Source: JBEKHT01 sp049511715
GTDB taxonomy: Bacteria > Chloroflexota > Anaerolineae > Anaerolineales > RBG-16-64-43
Direction: 5' to 3'
DNA: 54,714 nucleotides
NCBI GenBank assembly: GCA_049511715.1
Contig: JBEKXU010000020.1
Coordinates: forward strand, 1-54,714
Each line of letters starts with the position of its first letter. The stretch's first letter is position 1. Positions 1 to 9,115 of this stretch are shown here, piece by piece. A model generated the notes under the pieces. The model was not told the DNA's origin and did no database searches. It saw only the letters and a list, made by a program, of their open reading frames with translations. A program made the translations under genes and the position numbers.

Positions 1-282
1 CTTGGCGCGCAGCCTCCGAGAGGTGTGACCCTTGAATTGGTTGGCGAGCCGTTGGGGAGCTTCGGTAGGGTCAGACGAAACTAACAAATGAACGTGATCG
101 GGCAGGATCTCCAGCGCCTCAATGGTCACCTGCAACTCTTTTGCCTTTTCCACAAGCAAAACGCGCAGATCACGCGCCACGGTGCCCACAAGAACTGGAA
201 GCCGGTACTTCGGACACCAGACCAGGTGATATTTGAGGGTATATACACAACCGGCATGTCTTCGATAGCGCGGGTCAGCCAT
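1..282 (-). CDS. tnpA: IS200/IS605-family transposase TnpA (C-terminus cut by window edge)
   Basis: The minus strand reads 94 uninterrupted codons from the ATG at 282 to the window edge. The N-terminus shows the family signature of a Tyr-rich start, then YTLKYHLVWCPKYRLPVLVG. The HUH metal-binding motif DHVHLLV follows near residue 70. The catalytic Tyr region lies outside the window. TnpA is a small Y1 single-strand transposase of about 130-150 aa that cuts and joins ssDNA ends at subterminal hairpins. Upstream of the ATG, at about 283-390, is AT-richer DNA that should be the element's left end, abutting the glucose-6-phosphate dehydrogenase remnant. I am confident of the family. Completeness of the element cannot be judged. 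Confidence 0.88.
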   Translation of the reverse strand, partial: MADPRYRRHAGCVYTLKYHLVWCPKYRLPVLVGTVARDLRVLLVEKAKELQVTIEALEILPDHVHLLVSSDPTEAPQRLANQFKGHTSRRLRAK

Positions 283-388
283 ATGAGTCGTCTGGCACCA
301 TTATACTATATCCGTCAACCATATAACACACGAAAGGAGGCCGCCTAACCGCGAAGACGGGTTCCTCTGTCGCCTGAACGCGACGGTC

Positions 389-1110
389 CCCACCGCGAAT
401 ATTTCTATGGACGATCAGGCGGTTGGGGTCCCTTCTCCTTGTGACCTTCGGCGGGAACGAGCGATGCGGAACCGGGCGGAACTGGATGCACACATCTGAC
501 ATCTTGTGTTTCAGCCGCTTGCCAGTGCGCAGGTAAGAAGCCAGGTCCGGCAAGCGCCAATTGTCCACATCCAGCTTCAGGGCAACAAAGGTCTCCGTCG
601 CGGAGGTGGGACTCACGCCCGGCTCGGCCCGGTATGAGGGATGATGCCTCCCGTCCAAGAATGGCTCGCGATACGGACCGCGCACCGTTAAGGCCGGCAT
701 GCGGTCAGGCGGGATCGTCCGGATGGCGCGCAGCACATCCGCCTTCTTGTCGCGGATCTCGTGCGGATCAAAGGAAACCATCGGTTCCATCGCGACGAGG
801 CACAGGATCTGCAGGAGGTGATTCTGGACCATGTCGCCCAGGGCCCAGGCCCGGCCATAGCATCCCCCGCGGTGTTTGACCCCGACATTCCCAGCCAACG
901 GGGTCGTTATGCTTCCGACCCCACAACGCCTCGAAGAGCCTTTTTGCAAACTGGAACGCCAAAATGTGCCGGACCGTTTCCTTGCCCAGGTAACGGTCGA
1001 TGCGGTAGATTGGGGCCTCGCGGAAATAGCTCCTCAGGGCCCGGTTCAATTCCCGAGCCGAAGGGTTTTTCAATCCCGACGCGTAGGCTTTTCCCATCCT
1101 TGGGCGCTTC
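389..1110 (-). pseudogene. zwf: Frameshifted, truncated glucose-6-phosphate 1-dehydrogenase remnant
   Basis: Homology to G6PD runs across three minus-strand frames. A frame at 1095-1057 gives RVGIEKPFG, matching the VxxEKPFG segment. A second gives ELNRALRSYF and the substrate motif IYRIDRYLGKETV. A third (949 downward) gives RGGCYGRAWALGDMVQNHLL, then TETFVALKLDVDNW and YLRTGKRL. Intact Zwf is about 480-510 aa in one frame. Here the N-terminal GASGDLAxRK dinucleotide-binding part is absent. At least two frameshifts are needed, and recognisable homology stops near 390, where the IS200/IS605 left end begins. The product would have opened the oxidative pentose phosphate pathway. Several independent lesions make sequencing error an unlikely sole cause. 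Confidence 0.85.
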
Positions 1111-1258
1111 CTGGGCCTGTCCCACTCTGCAGATTCGAGGGTGAGGTTGGACAGTGACCCAGATGCATGTGCCTCTTGGGAGAGCGGCTCAGGACCGAGG
1201 AGGAAGAAGGCTCTGCGAAACCCTGTGTGCGGGGAACGGAAGGGAGGCGGCCCTTGCC

Positions 1259-2131
1259 CTAGCGCTGGACTTCTGCATCCACTGCGCAAGGGTAAACGAC
1301 CGTCCCGATCACCTTTGGGCCAAAGTGGACGGCCACCGTGGCGGAAATCTCGCCGACAAAGCTGTCGACGCAATGGAGGGATTCTCTCGCGCGCGCGAGG
1401 ATTTGCTCGGCTTCGTCCTGCGCTTGCGCGTGGATCACGGCAATATTCACCGCGGCCTTGCCAGCCTCCTCCCGGGTAAGCTGAAAGAGCCGGTCCAAGG
1501 CGGCTTGCCGTGTCCGCACCCGCGCGCCGGCTGATAGCGTCCCCTCATGCAGGGAGATGATGGGCTGGATGTTGAGCACGGAGGCGATCAGGCTCTGGAG
1601 GTTCCCGACGCGGCCGCTCATCTGGGCGTACCGCAGGGTCGCCAAGGTGAGAAAGACGCGGACCCGCTTGCGCGCCTCCTCCAGGCGCGTGAGGATCTCA
1701 TTCAGCTCGAAACCCTCCTTTGCCATCTTGGCCGCCTCCACGCACATGTAGCCCATGGCGGCTGAGCCGGATAGACTGTCAAAGGGAATCACCTCCGTCT
1801 CCTGGGCAACTTCCTTTGCCGCCAATCTGGCCGAGTTCAAGGTTCCACTGAGAGCCCCCGTCACGTGGATCGAAAGGATGCGGTCGTATCCCTCCCGAGC
1901 CCAATGCCGATAGATCTCTGCGAACTGAGCCACCGATGGCTGCGAGGTCATTGGCAGAATTCCAAGCTGGGCCACTTTTTCGAAAAGGCCCTTCAGGTCG
2001 ATGGAAACGCGATCGAAAAACTGAGCGTCGCCGAAACGGATAGGGACTGGAACAACGCCGATCCCGAACTGGTCGTAGTAGCGTGCAGGGAGATCGCAAG
2101 TGGAATCGGTCAGGATTTTCAGCTTGGGCAT
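1259..2131 (-). CDS. DegV family (fatty-acid-binding) protein, copy 1
   Basis: This is a 290-aa DegV protein, close to the usual 280-290 aa. It opens with the family start KILTDSTCDLP, has the TSQPS ligand-binding motif near residue 62, and carries the MSGRVGNLQSLIASVLNIQP signature in the second half. DegV/FakB proteins bind a fatty acyl chain and, in Firmicutes, present it to the fatty acid kinase FakA. No fakA is in the window. The start ATG at 2131 follows a G-rich stretch that can serve as ribosome binding site. A 17-bp perfect palindrome next to a possible -10 box lies 54 nt upstream. A second degV copy is at 8153. Confidence 0.93.
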   Translation of the reverse strand: MPKLKILTDSTCDLPARYYDQFGIGVVPVPIRFGDAQFFDRVSIDLKGLFEKVAQLGILPMTSQPSVAQFAEIYRHWAREGYDRILSIHVTGALSGTLNSARLAAKEVAQETEVIPFDSLSGSAAMGYMCVEAAKMAKEGFELNEILTRLEEARKRVRVFLTLATLRYAQMSGRVGNLQSLIASVLNIQPIISLHEGTLSAGARVRTRQAALDRLFQLTREEAGKAAVNIAVIHAQAQDEAEQILARARESLHCVDSFVGEISATVAVHFGPKVIGTVVYPCAVDAEVQR

Positions 2132-2184
2132 CGCAGACGCCCCCCAGAGTCAAGCCGGTTAAGGACTTAAGCCCCTCGACCTGG

Positions 2185-2210
2185 GGTAAAGACACTTTAC
2201 CACAATAATA
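2185..2210 (-). promoter_or_regulatory. Perfect palindrome and -10-like box upstream of degV copy 1
   Basis: GGTAAAG-aca-CTTTACC is a perfect 7-3-7 palindrome at 2185-2201. On the minus strand a TATTAT box (2205-2210) sits 3 nt upstream, so the predicted transcription start falls inside the palindrome. This is the usual layout of a repressor operator. No good -35 box is visible. The only co-oriented gene downstream is the DegV gene starting at 2131. Confidence 0.5.
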
Positions 2211-3039
2211 CGGCGCCGGGGGATTCTTCCCGCGCCTGCCTCTCCGGGCCGCCCGAGAGAACGCGACACGCCCCCTGAATCCATGGCGCAAGTACAGGTA
2301 GCACAGGTCGAATCCGCACACCTGAGACCTGGCTGCGCCCCCCGACGGCTTCTGTTTCCTGAGCACGCAGATGGTTCGTTCTCCATTGGTGCAGTCCTCG
2401 AGCCAGTGGGATTGCCGAACCAACCTATTCAGCTGGCGGATTTCGCCCTTGGGATCGACATCCTGGATGGTGCCCAGGTGTCGGCCAGATTCATGGACCT
2501 ACCAAGACCCCTTCGATTTCGGGATGTTCACCGAGCTCATTGCACAAATGGGATGGCCTCCGGTTTGAGTCGCAAACGCCAATGTTGGAAGCAGCCCGTT
2601 GAAATAGAAGGGGTGCATTGCTGCGATGTGGAGCGCCATGATCGTCCCGTGCAAAGGGGTCAAACCGCACCACAAGGGCAGAGTCCCCAATGATGAACCA
2701 GAGCCTAGCATGCTTGTACAGCCACGCCGCGAAGGCCGCCGTCAATGAATTCGGGGCAGGAAGACCCGATGGACACGCTTGCTATTCGGAGGCCGCATCG
2801 CAGCTGGCGAGGCCGAGATCCCTCACCGGGCAACCGGAAGCCATTTCTCTGCAGAATCGACCGCGCGACATTGAGGAAGGAGGGGAGTCCCCCCACAAGT
2901 GCTCGAGGAAAAGTGTCTTGGCATAAGTACCCGAAGGGCGGGAGCGTATTCGAAATCAATCCGTCGGGTTGTCCAAACAGCATGTCGGCCATCGCGATCG
3001 AATTCGTGGCCTTATTACTCAGCGGACGAGGGCTGAAGA
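2211..3039. other. Gene-poor stretch, possibly decayed coding sequence
   Basis: Short minus-strand frames here (2705-3415, 2491-2745, 2499-2711) look like out-of-register continuations of the membrane-protein frame at 3040-3669. None stands alone, and I recognise no domain, RNA or mobile element. Confidence 0.4.
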
Positions 3040-3669
3040 TCATTGTGATGGCACGAACCGCGACGCCGGGAGACGAGGATCGGTCCTCGCCCCCATGTTC
3101 ACGGTAGTAAGCCGAAGGAAGTTGACCGGCCCAAACAAGCCGATCAGCCGGGCCACAACCGCCAATACCATCAAGCCGAGGACCATTTTCTCGACAATCA
3201 CTCGTCGACAGTGAAGAAGAATCTGAATCGCGGGAATCAAAAGGAGAGAACGGCCAGATACACCGTGCCATACGCATACAGGCAGAGTGCAAGCCGAAAC
3301 TGTGACGGGGATCCACCATGTCTCCTTCGTCGAATGCTGCAGGGTCGTGAACGCGATCAAGAAGAAAAGCGGGAAATTCAACTGGAGGCCCCACGGCGAG
3401 AGCATGATATGCCACGGCCTTGCGGCCAAGAATAACATCGAACGTAAGGCAAACCCCTTGCTAGAGATCTTTCTTGCCTCAAAAAAGAGGAAAGGCAAAG
3501 TCAGGATCCCGCCTTGAATCATGGGAAGCCTGACCGCACCGAGAGTAAGGCCAGAACTAGCGAACGGAATTAATGCTAAGGCAGATGGTGAGACACGCCC
3601 GGGTGGATTTGCGAACCTCATGCCAACAGGGCGAGGCCGGTTGGAGTCTTCTGGTCCTTCGGGTATCAT
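3040..3669 (-). pseudogene. Likely remnant of an integral membrane protein, function not recognised
   Basis: This is a 209-codon minus-strand frame. Its residues from about 45 to 175 contain several hydrophobic stretches spaced like transmembrane helices, including PLFFLIAFTTL, SLLLIPAIQILL and KMVLGLMVLAVVARLIGLF. The hydrophobic character stops abruptly at about residue 180, and coding-like sequence seems to continue in other minus frames toward 2500. That suggests a frameshifted polytopic protein. It could be a sugar-polymer or glycosyl transferase-type membrane protein, but I see no diagnostic motif and claim no function. Its start at 3669 overlaps the -10 box of the divergent EamA gene, so the true start is uncertain. 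Confidence 0.35.
3641..3669 (+). promoter_or_regulatory. Promoter of the EamA gene, predicted leaderless
   Basis: TTGGAG (3641-3646), a 17-nt spacer and TATCAT (3664-3669) form a sigma70-like promoter. The ATG at 3676 follows after 6 nt with no Shine-Dalgarno, so transcription should start at or next to the start codon. Confidence 0.55.
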
Positions 3670-3675
3670 GGGAAG

Positions 3676-4585
3676 ATGCCTGGTCAGATAGGAGAAGGTG
3701 CGGCTCTTGCCGTCTCTCTATGTTGGTCGGCATCTGCCATCTTTTTCGCCATTGCGAGTCAACGGCTGGGCGCGCTCGTTGTCAACCGTGGAAGGCTAGT
3801 GCTCGCATCCGCCCTCCTAGTCGCAACTCATCTCGCAATCTACGGCAGCCTGATCCCCATGCATGCATCCTCCAGCCAGTGGCTCTGGCTGAGCCTGTCC
3901 GGATTAGTCGGGCTGGCTATCGGCGACAGCCTCCTATTTCAAGCTTATGTGGACCTCGGGCCGCGCCTTTCAATGCTGTTGGTGAGCACCTCGCCTGTGA
4001 TCAGCGCCGTCCTCGCCGCCATTTTCTTGGGGCAATCCCTTTCCCCATCCGTGGCGATTGGCATCCTGGTCACCATGGGAGGAGTGGCCTGGGTGATTCT
4101 GGAGCCGAACGGGAGCTCCTCAGCGGCAGAGGAGAACCGCCACCGCCTGCGTGGCGTTCTCCTGGGGCTGGGGGGCATCCGCGGGTCAGGCGGTCGGCCT
4201 GGTCCTATCAAAATTGGGATTGAGCGCAGGCTTTCCAGCGCTCTCGGGAGTGGTGATCCGCATGCTTTCCGCCACTGTCGTTCTGTGGCTGTTTGCCTTG
4301 GTTCAGAAGCAGGTGCGCTCTACCATCAGCCGCCTCACAGGAAACCCTAATGCGGTCCTACCGTTGTTTGGAGGAGCCGTGGCCGGTCCGTACCTTGGAG
4401 TTTGGCTTTCCCTCGTCGCCATACAGTCGGCGCCCGTGGGAATCGCCAGCACCCTGATGGCGTTGCCCCCCATCTTCATGGTCGGGATCGACCGAGTTCT
4501 ATTTCACAAACACATCGGCTGGCAAGCGATGGCGGGAACACTTGTGGCGACAGGTGGTGTAGCATTGCTCTTCCTGGCTTCGTAG
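3676..4585 (+). pseudogene. EamA/DMT-family transporter, broken by one frameshift
   Basis: Two consecutive frames together make one EamA (drug/metabolite transporter) protein. The first reads from the ATG at 3676 through the first five-helix repeat, including GLVGLAIGDSLLFQAYV. The second, from about 4165 to 4585, carries the second repeat with GPYLGVWLSLVAIQSAPVGIAS and ends LVATGGVALLFLAS. Removing one base from the G6 run at 4170-4175 joins them into a 302-aa protein, the normal family length. Such proteins export small metabolites across the inner membrane; the substrate is unknown. The shift may be a real mutation, phase variation or a homopolymer sequencing error. Confidence 0.85.
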
Positions 4586-5355
4586 CCTGCCATCCAGCAG
4601 ACGGAGCCTGTACTTGATCCTCCTGTGCTCGCGTTGTCCCGGGGCCCGTCTGAAAACCCGCATTCCGCGTGGACTGCCCCCCTGTATTCGGCAACGATGC
4701 GTCATGCAGACGGGGCTTTCATTTTCTGGCAGTACGAGGAAACGCAGGCCACGAGCAATCCGATTCAGGAGCGACTACGCTTCCTGATTGCAGGATATGT
4801 TTTTATGACTCGGGCGGGTGCCAGGAGATCTTCGGGGCGCGTTTCCTCGCAATCCAAGCTCTGGAGTCGGCTGAATCCGCTGGATAGAGACCATTGACGT
4901 CATCGGCTGTTTTCGTTCACAATCCAGAGAATGGGACACGGACCCAGCCTAGGCACGCCCGTCGGATCCTGTCAAGTGGACGAGAAATTCGGGGAACCTC
5001 AGGGTCGGTGGGAGGGGTTTCTTCTCATCTGAAGAGAAGAAGTGAACTGCATCGCAGGAAAGGCCTTCTTCTGCGAGAGCTACAGGACGGCTCGCCGACG
5101 AACGATCCATGGGGTTTGGAGGAAGAACAAACTGGATTTCTTTCCGGGCTGGCAGAGGCAACCGAATCCTGGGTTGCCTTCGCTCAAGGATCGTCTACCG
5201 GACCCAAGGGCGATACCCAGACGGGCCTCCGATTGAGGTGACCCCTTTGCCCAGGCTCTCGAAACCATATAGTCAATCCCTATGCCTTCGGGTTTGCGGA
5301 TTCATTGAATGCGATCCGGCCCGAATCCGCCACGGAATGAAGAGGAGGATTTCCA
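4586..5355. other. Gene-free stretch with one short inverted repeat
   Basis: No frame here has a recognisable domain or convincing start. A perfect 8-bp inverted repeat (TTCTTCTC / GAGAAGAA, 7-nt loop) lies at 5019-5041 without a T-tract. A ribosome binding site for the next gene is at about 5341-5348. Confidence 0.45.
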
Positions 5356-5868
5356 GTGGACCCAGACAATGCCATACCAAGAACGAGCGCGGGCGGTTCG
5401 ATCCGCTGCCCGAATTGTGGAAATCTTCAATCGGACGACAACAGGTTCTGCCCTCAGTGCGGCAACCCCCTGGTTCCCGAGGCGGCCTCCTCGGGTTCCC
5501 CCAATGACTTGGGGCCGCGGGAGGTCGACCAAGTGCTTGAGAGTGTCGATCGTGAACGGCCCTACACGATGCTTCGTGTGGTCGGAATCCTGCTTGTCGC
5601 TCTCGGGTGGATCACACTTGCCGCCTCAGCCATCGCGGTCCTTGCGGCGATCGTTACCCTCATCCTTGCCAAGCCCTTGCCCGTCGCGGGAATTGCACTC
5701 GTCAAGGCACTCTTCGCTGGGATAGCCCTGGCTCTGCTGATGCTTGCCGGCGGCGATCTTGTGGACTGGGTTATCGATGCTGAGCGGCACGCACGAGAAA
5801 CCAATCTGATGCTTGAGAGCCTCCTTCGGGAAAGTCTGAGACAAGGGGTCCGCCCACGGGTGAGTTGA
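5356..5868 (+). CDS. Zinc-ribbon protein with two membrane segments
   Basis: This is a 170-aa protein starting at a GTG with an AGGAGGA ribosome binding site 8-14 nt upstream. Residues 18-36 form a zinc ribbon (IRCPNCGNLQSDD then FCPQCGNPL), a C-x2-C ... C-x2-C pair. Two hydrophobic helices follow at about residues 72-98 and 102-125, then a charged C-terminal tail. This layout, a cytoplasmic zinc ribbon tethered to the membrane, is common in small bacterial proteins of unknown role. The gene stands alone between gene-free stretches. No function is assigned. Confidence 0.8.
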   Translation: MDPDNAIPRTSAGGSIRCPNCGNLQSDDNRFCPQCGNPLVPEAASSGSPNDLGPREVDQVLESVDRERPYTMLRVVGILLVALGWITLAASAIAVLAAIVTLILAKPLPVAGIALVKALFAGIALALLMLAGGDLVDWVIDAERHARETNLMLESLLRESLRQGVRPRVS

Positions 5869-6376
5869 ATTGGGCGCCCGTAACTCGCCGGGGACCCGTG
5901 GTTGAACGCCTCAATGGCGAACATTGGAGAGTCACAGGAAAACCCGGTGGCCCGGCAGGAAAGGCCCCTTCCCCCGCCAGAGGAGCGGGTGTAGATACGG
6001 GATACCTGCCGCCCTTTAAGGAACCGGAATTCGCCCTCCAAGGCCGGATGCCGCTCTTCGGGGGTCGGTCCTTCCCGGTTGGCTCGCTTGGCACAGGGCC
6101 TGCGGGGCCCTTCCGGGGGCCTGCCGCGTCCCTTTGGGAAGAATGGAATAGGCTCTCGCTGATATCCGGCGGCTTGAGAGAGACAAATCTCACTCCCCAA
6201 AGTGCTCAGGGGGGTGCTAGCCTAGGTGGGTGGCTTATCGAGAGACGGGCTGGGGATACCGGTGCGAAGTTGCTTTCCTAGGCCAGCCAAGTCATGGTGA
6301 CAGGAGTGCGGCAGAGAAACGGATCCCCCGACCCGTACTTCGTACGAGCGGAAACTAACAAATTCAGGAGGACAAC
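5869..6376. other. Gene-free stretch upstream of folD
   Basis: I see no supported gene. Open frames on both strands here are low-complexity Gly/Pro/Arg translations typical of GC-rich non-coding DNA. A small palindrome (CGTAC-ttc-GTACG) lies about 30 nt before the folD start. Confidence 0.45.
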
Positions 6377-7258
6377 GTGTCAGCCAAAATCATTGATGGC
6401 AAGGTGATCGCCGAGCAGGTCCGAAGCGAAGCAGCGGCGGAGGTCGCCAAGATGGCTGCAGCCGGGAAGCCGCGCCCTGGCCTGGCAACAGTATTGGTCG
6501 GCGACAACCCCGCCTCGCACATGTACGTGAAAAACAAGCGCAAGTCCTGTGAAGATCTGGGGATTATCTCCTTCGGACACGAACTCCCAGCCACCACACC
6601 TCAGGAGGAACTCGACGCCCTGGTGTCGAAGTTGAACGCGGACCCCAAGGTCAACGGAATCCTCGTTCAGCTTCCGCTTCCCGCCGGACTGGATGAGGAG
6701 CGGACCCTCTCACTCATCAGCATCGAGAAGGATGTGGACGGATTTCACCCGATTAATATCGGCCGGCTGGCGATGAAACGGCGGGATCCCCTTTTTGTCC
6801 CCTGCACCCCAGCGGGTTGCATGGTCTTGTTGGAGCGCTCGGGCTGCAAGATTGAGGGCAAGCGGGCGGTCGTGCTCGGCCGCTCAAACATCGTCGGGAT
6901 GCCTGCGGCGCTTCTGCTCGTCCGCGCGAATGCGACGGTCACGATCTGTCACTCCAAGACTGAGAATATCGCGGACGTTGTCCGCCAAGGCGACATCCTG
7001 ATCGCAGCCATCGGCAGAGCGAACTATGTCAAAGCCAGCTGGATCAAGCCCGGTGCCTACGTCATCGATGTCGGTCAAAACAGCATTGACGACCCCACAA
7101 AGAAAAGCGGCCATCGGATGGTCGGAGATGTGGATTACGAGGCCGCCATGGATGTCGCCGGCGCAATTACCCCGGTGCCCGGGGGAGTTGGCCCCATGAC
7201 CATCGCGATGCTTATGCACAACGTGGTCCAGGCCGCCCGGCTGGCCCACGGTATGTGA
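6377..7258 (+). CDS. folD: Bifunctional methylenetetrahydrofolate dehydrogenase/cyclohydrolase
   Basis: FolD interconverts 5,10-methylene-, 5,10-methenyl- and 10-formyl-tetrahydrofolate in the cytosol using NAD(P). The 293-aa protein is full length. Tyr50 and the catalytic Lys54 (YVKNK), GILVQLPLP, DVDGFHPINIGRL, PCTPAG, the dinucleotide-binding VLGRSNIVGMPAALLL and the C-terminal PVPGGVGPMT are all present. The GTG start at 6377 is preceded by AGGAGG. The gene stands alone and is followed by a clear intrinsic terminator at 7329-7355, so it is probably monocistronic. The assignment is secure. Confidence 0.98.
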   Translation: MSAKIIDGKVIAEQVRSEAAAEVAKMAAAGKPRPGLATVLVGDNPASHMYVKNKRKSCEDLGIISFGHELPATTPQEELDALVSKLNADPKVNGILVQLPLPAGLDEERTLSLISIEKDVDGFHPINIGRLAMKRRDPLFVPCTPAGCMVLLERSGCKIEGKRAVVLGRSNIVGMPAALLLVRANATVTICHSKTENIADVVRQGDILIAAIGRANYVKASWIKPGAYVIDVGQNSIDDPTKKSGHRMVGDVDYEAAMDVAGAITPVPGGVGPMTIAMLMHNVVQAARLAHGM

Positions 7259-7328
7259 CGGCAAATCCTCAATTTTCACAGGCTCCGTTACGGGGCAAGC
7301 TCGGAGCCCTACCTTGCAAGGCAACAAT

Positions 7329-7355
7329 GGCCGACAGGTGAACTGTCGGCCTTTT
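7329..7355 (+). terminator. Intrinsic terminator of folD
   Basis: GGCCGACAG, a 5-nt loop and CTGTCGGCC form a perfect 9-bp GC-rich stem, followed at once by TTTT, about 70 nt after the folD stop codon. Confidence 0.92.
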
Positions 7356-8152
7356 GCTTGGAAGACGCGGTTTGGCCGAGGTGCGGGACCGCACGAATGG
7401 TAGCCCTCGCCGACCCGCCTTGACTCAATCAATTCCTGAGTCGGGAGCTCGACCCAAACATGCCCCCCTCGGGACGGGAGGGGAAGGCGCGGGAAAACTT
7501 GCTCCGGGGACCCGCAGGATACCCCCCCGGCCTCCGACGGCTCCAGCCTGCTGTGTCTTTGGTGATCTTTACCTGAATGCCATGGCGTGTTGCGCGGGTT
7601 TCTCATTTGCGGGCGTGGAGGCATGTGTTTCAGGTCAAGCCGCAACCTTCGCCGCGAGGTCGTCCTGCATCAACCGCACGATGCGGCAGAGAAAACAACT
7701 CCCTCGCTGCGGCACTTTTCGAGCAGCACACCGGGACGTGAACGTATGGGGAGCCCATGGGCAAAGCTCGTTCCGCCCAGCCCGCTCGGCGCCCACTTCG
7801 TTTTCCGAATTGGAATTGGCCGCAAACCAAATCCCGTATCCTTCCTATCTTATCGAGGAGCCGTCTCTGCCGGCCAATTAACCTCTCTGCTCTGGGTACC
7901 CACGAGAAGCAGATGGTCCGGCCTTGAGCGCGATTCCAGATAAAGCCTAGAATATGCGCTGTTCAAATCGCAACGCGCGGGGCGGCACACCAGGTGGTCC
8001 TCTCTTCAGAAGAGCGTTCCTGCCACCGGTTGAGGGACTTGTCTCCTGAGAATCGTTAAGATCGCTTGCCCTGCGGTGGTACTCGCCAGAACTGGTACGG
8101 CCCAGCTCCGGTGTGCAGCGGCAATTATCGCGGGAGAGTGGAGGCCTTGAGC
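7356..8152. other. Gene-free stretch between folD terminator and degV copy 2
   Basis: No supported gene, RNA or repeat is seen. The longest frames are shadow-like and lack recognisable domains or ribosome binding sites. Confidence 0.45.
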
Positions 8153-8992
8153 ATGCTGCGAATCATCACCGACAGCACCTGCAGTCTTCCCCCAGAATAC
8201 CTCAAGCTTCACGGTATCCGGGTCGCCCCGATCAGCATCCAATTTGGCAACGAGGCTTTCGACGAGGGACTCAATATCGACCGGGACACTTTCTATCGGA
8301 AGATCGAAGAACTCGGGATCATTCCGACCACTTCGCAGCCTTCTCCGGGTTGGTTCTCTCGATACTATCAGGAGGCCGCCAGCGAAGCCATCCCCGTTCT
8401 GGTTGTAACGATCACAGCCAAGCACAGCGGAACGTACCAGTCGGCCATCTTGGCGAAGTCCCTCGTCCCGGGGGCCGACGTGGAGGTATTCGATTCGGCG
8501 AGCATTTCCCTGGGCACGGGGATGCAGATCCTCGAGGCAGTTCGCATGGCCGAGGCTGGGGAAAGCCGGTCCGCGATCCTGCGGAAGCTAGAGGCCATCC
8601 GGGCCGGAACCTTCATGTGGCTGACCCCCTCCACCCTCAAGTACCTGCAGATGAGCGGCCGGGTAGGGAAGTTGCAAGGAGCAATCGCGTCCCTGCTGAA
8701 CGTCAATCCGATCATTGCAGTGAAGGACGGAACCCTCGATGCCGTCGAGAACGTTCGCACGAGGGCAAAAGCCATCCTGCGGCTGGTGAGCCTGGCCGAG
8801 GAGGCCGTAGGGCGCGACAACCCGGTGCATCTGGCTGTGTTCCACGCCATGGTCCCAGCGGAAGCAGACGACCTGCTGGCGCGCGCCAAATCCCGCTTTA
8901 ATGTCAAGGAGGCCATTACGGCCGACATGGCCGAGTCGCTTGCCGTACACGGCGGGCCAGGGATCATCGGATTGGCAGTGAGACTCCTGTAG
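8153..8992 (+). CDS. DegV family (fatty-acid-binding) protein, copy 2
   Basis: This is a 279-aa DegV paralogue. The ATG at 8153 is chosen over upstream in-frame starts because it has a GAGAGTGGAGG ribosome binding site and begins directly with the family start MLRIITDSTCSLP. It has TSQPS near residue 62 and MSGRVGKLQGAIASLLNVNP in the second half, as in copy 1. The proteins are expected to hold a fatty acid in the interdomain cleft. The two copies are clearly divergent in sequence, so they are paralogues and not a recent duplication. No palindrome like that of copy 1 lies in front of this gene. Confidence 0.93.
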   Translation: MLRIITDSTCSLPPEYLKLHGIRVAPISIQFGNEAFDEGLNIDRDTFYRKIEELGIIPTTSQPSPGWFSRYYQEAASEAIPVLVVTITAKHSGTYQSAILAKSLVPGADVEVFDSASISLGTGMQILEAVRMAEAGESRSAILRKLEAIRAGTFMWLTPSTLKYLQMSGRVGKLQGAIASLLNVNPIIAVKDGTLDAVENVRTRAKAILRLVSLAEEAVGRDNPVHLAVFHAMVPAEADDLLARAKSRFNVKEAITADMAESLAVHGGPGIIGLAVRLL

Positions 8993-9115
8993 GAACTCTT
9001 ACAAGAGGGTCTCAAGGATCCCTCGAGTGCATGGAGATCCCTGAGAGCAAGGATCAAGCTTCTCCTTGGCGAGATATCAAGGGCAAGTTCCCCGACACAT
9101 CCGGCGCCCTCCCCT

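Noticed and set aside
275..388. C-terminal 38 codons of the minus frame that carries the G6PD remnant
   Set aside because: This part is read through IS200/IS605 left-end DNA and has no G6PD homology, so it was left out of the pseudogene.
5865..6281. 138-codon plus frame upstream of folD
   Set aside because: Gly/Pro-rich low-complexity translation without start signal or domain.
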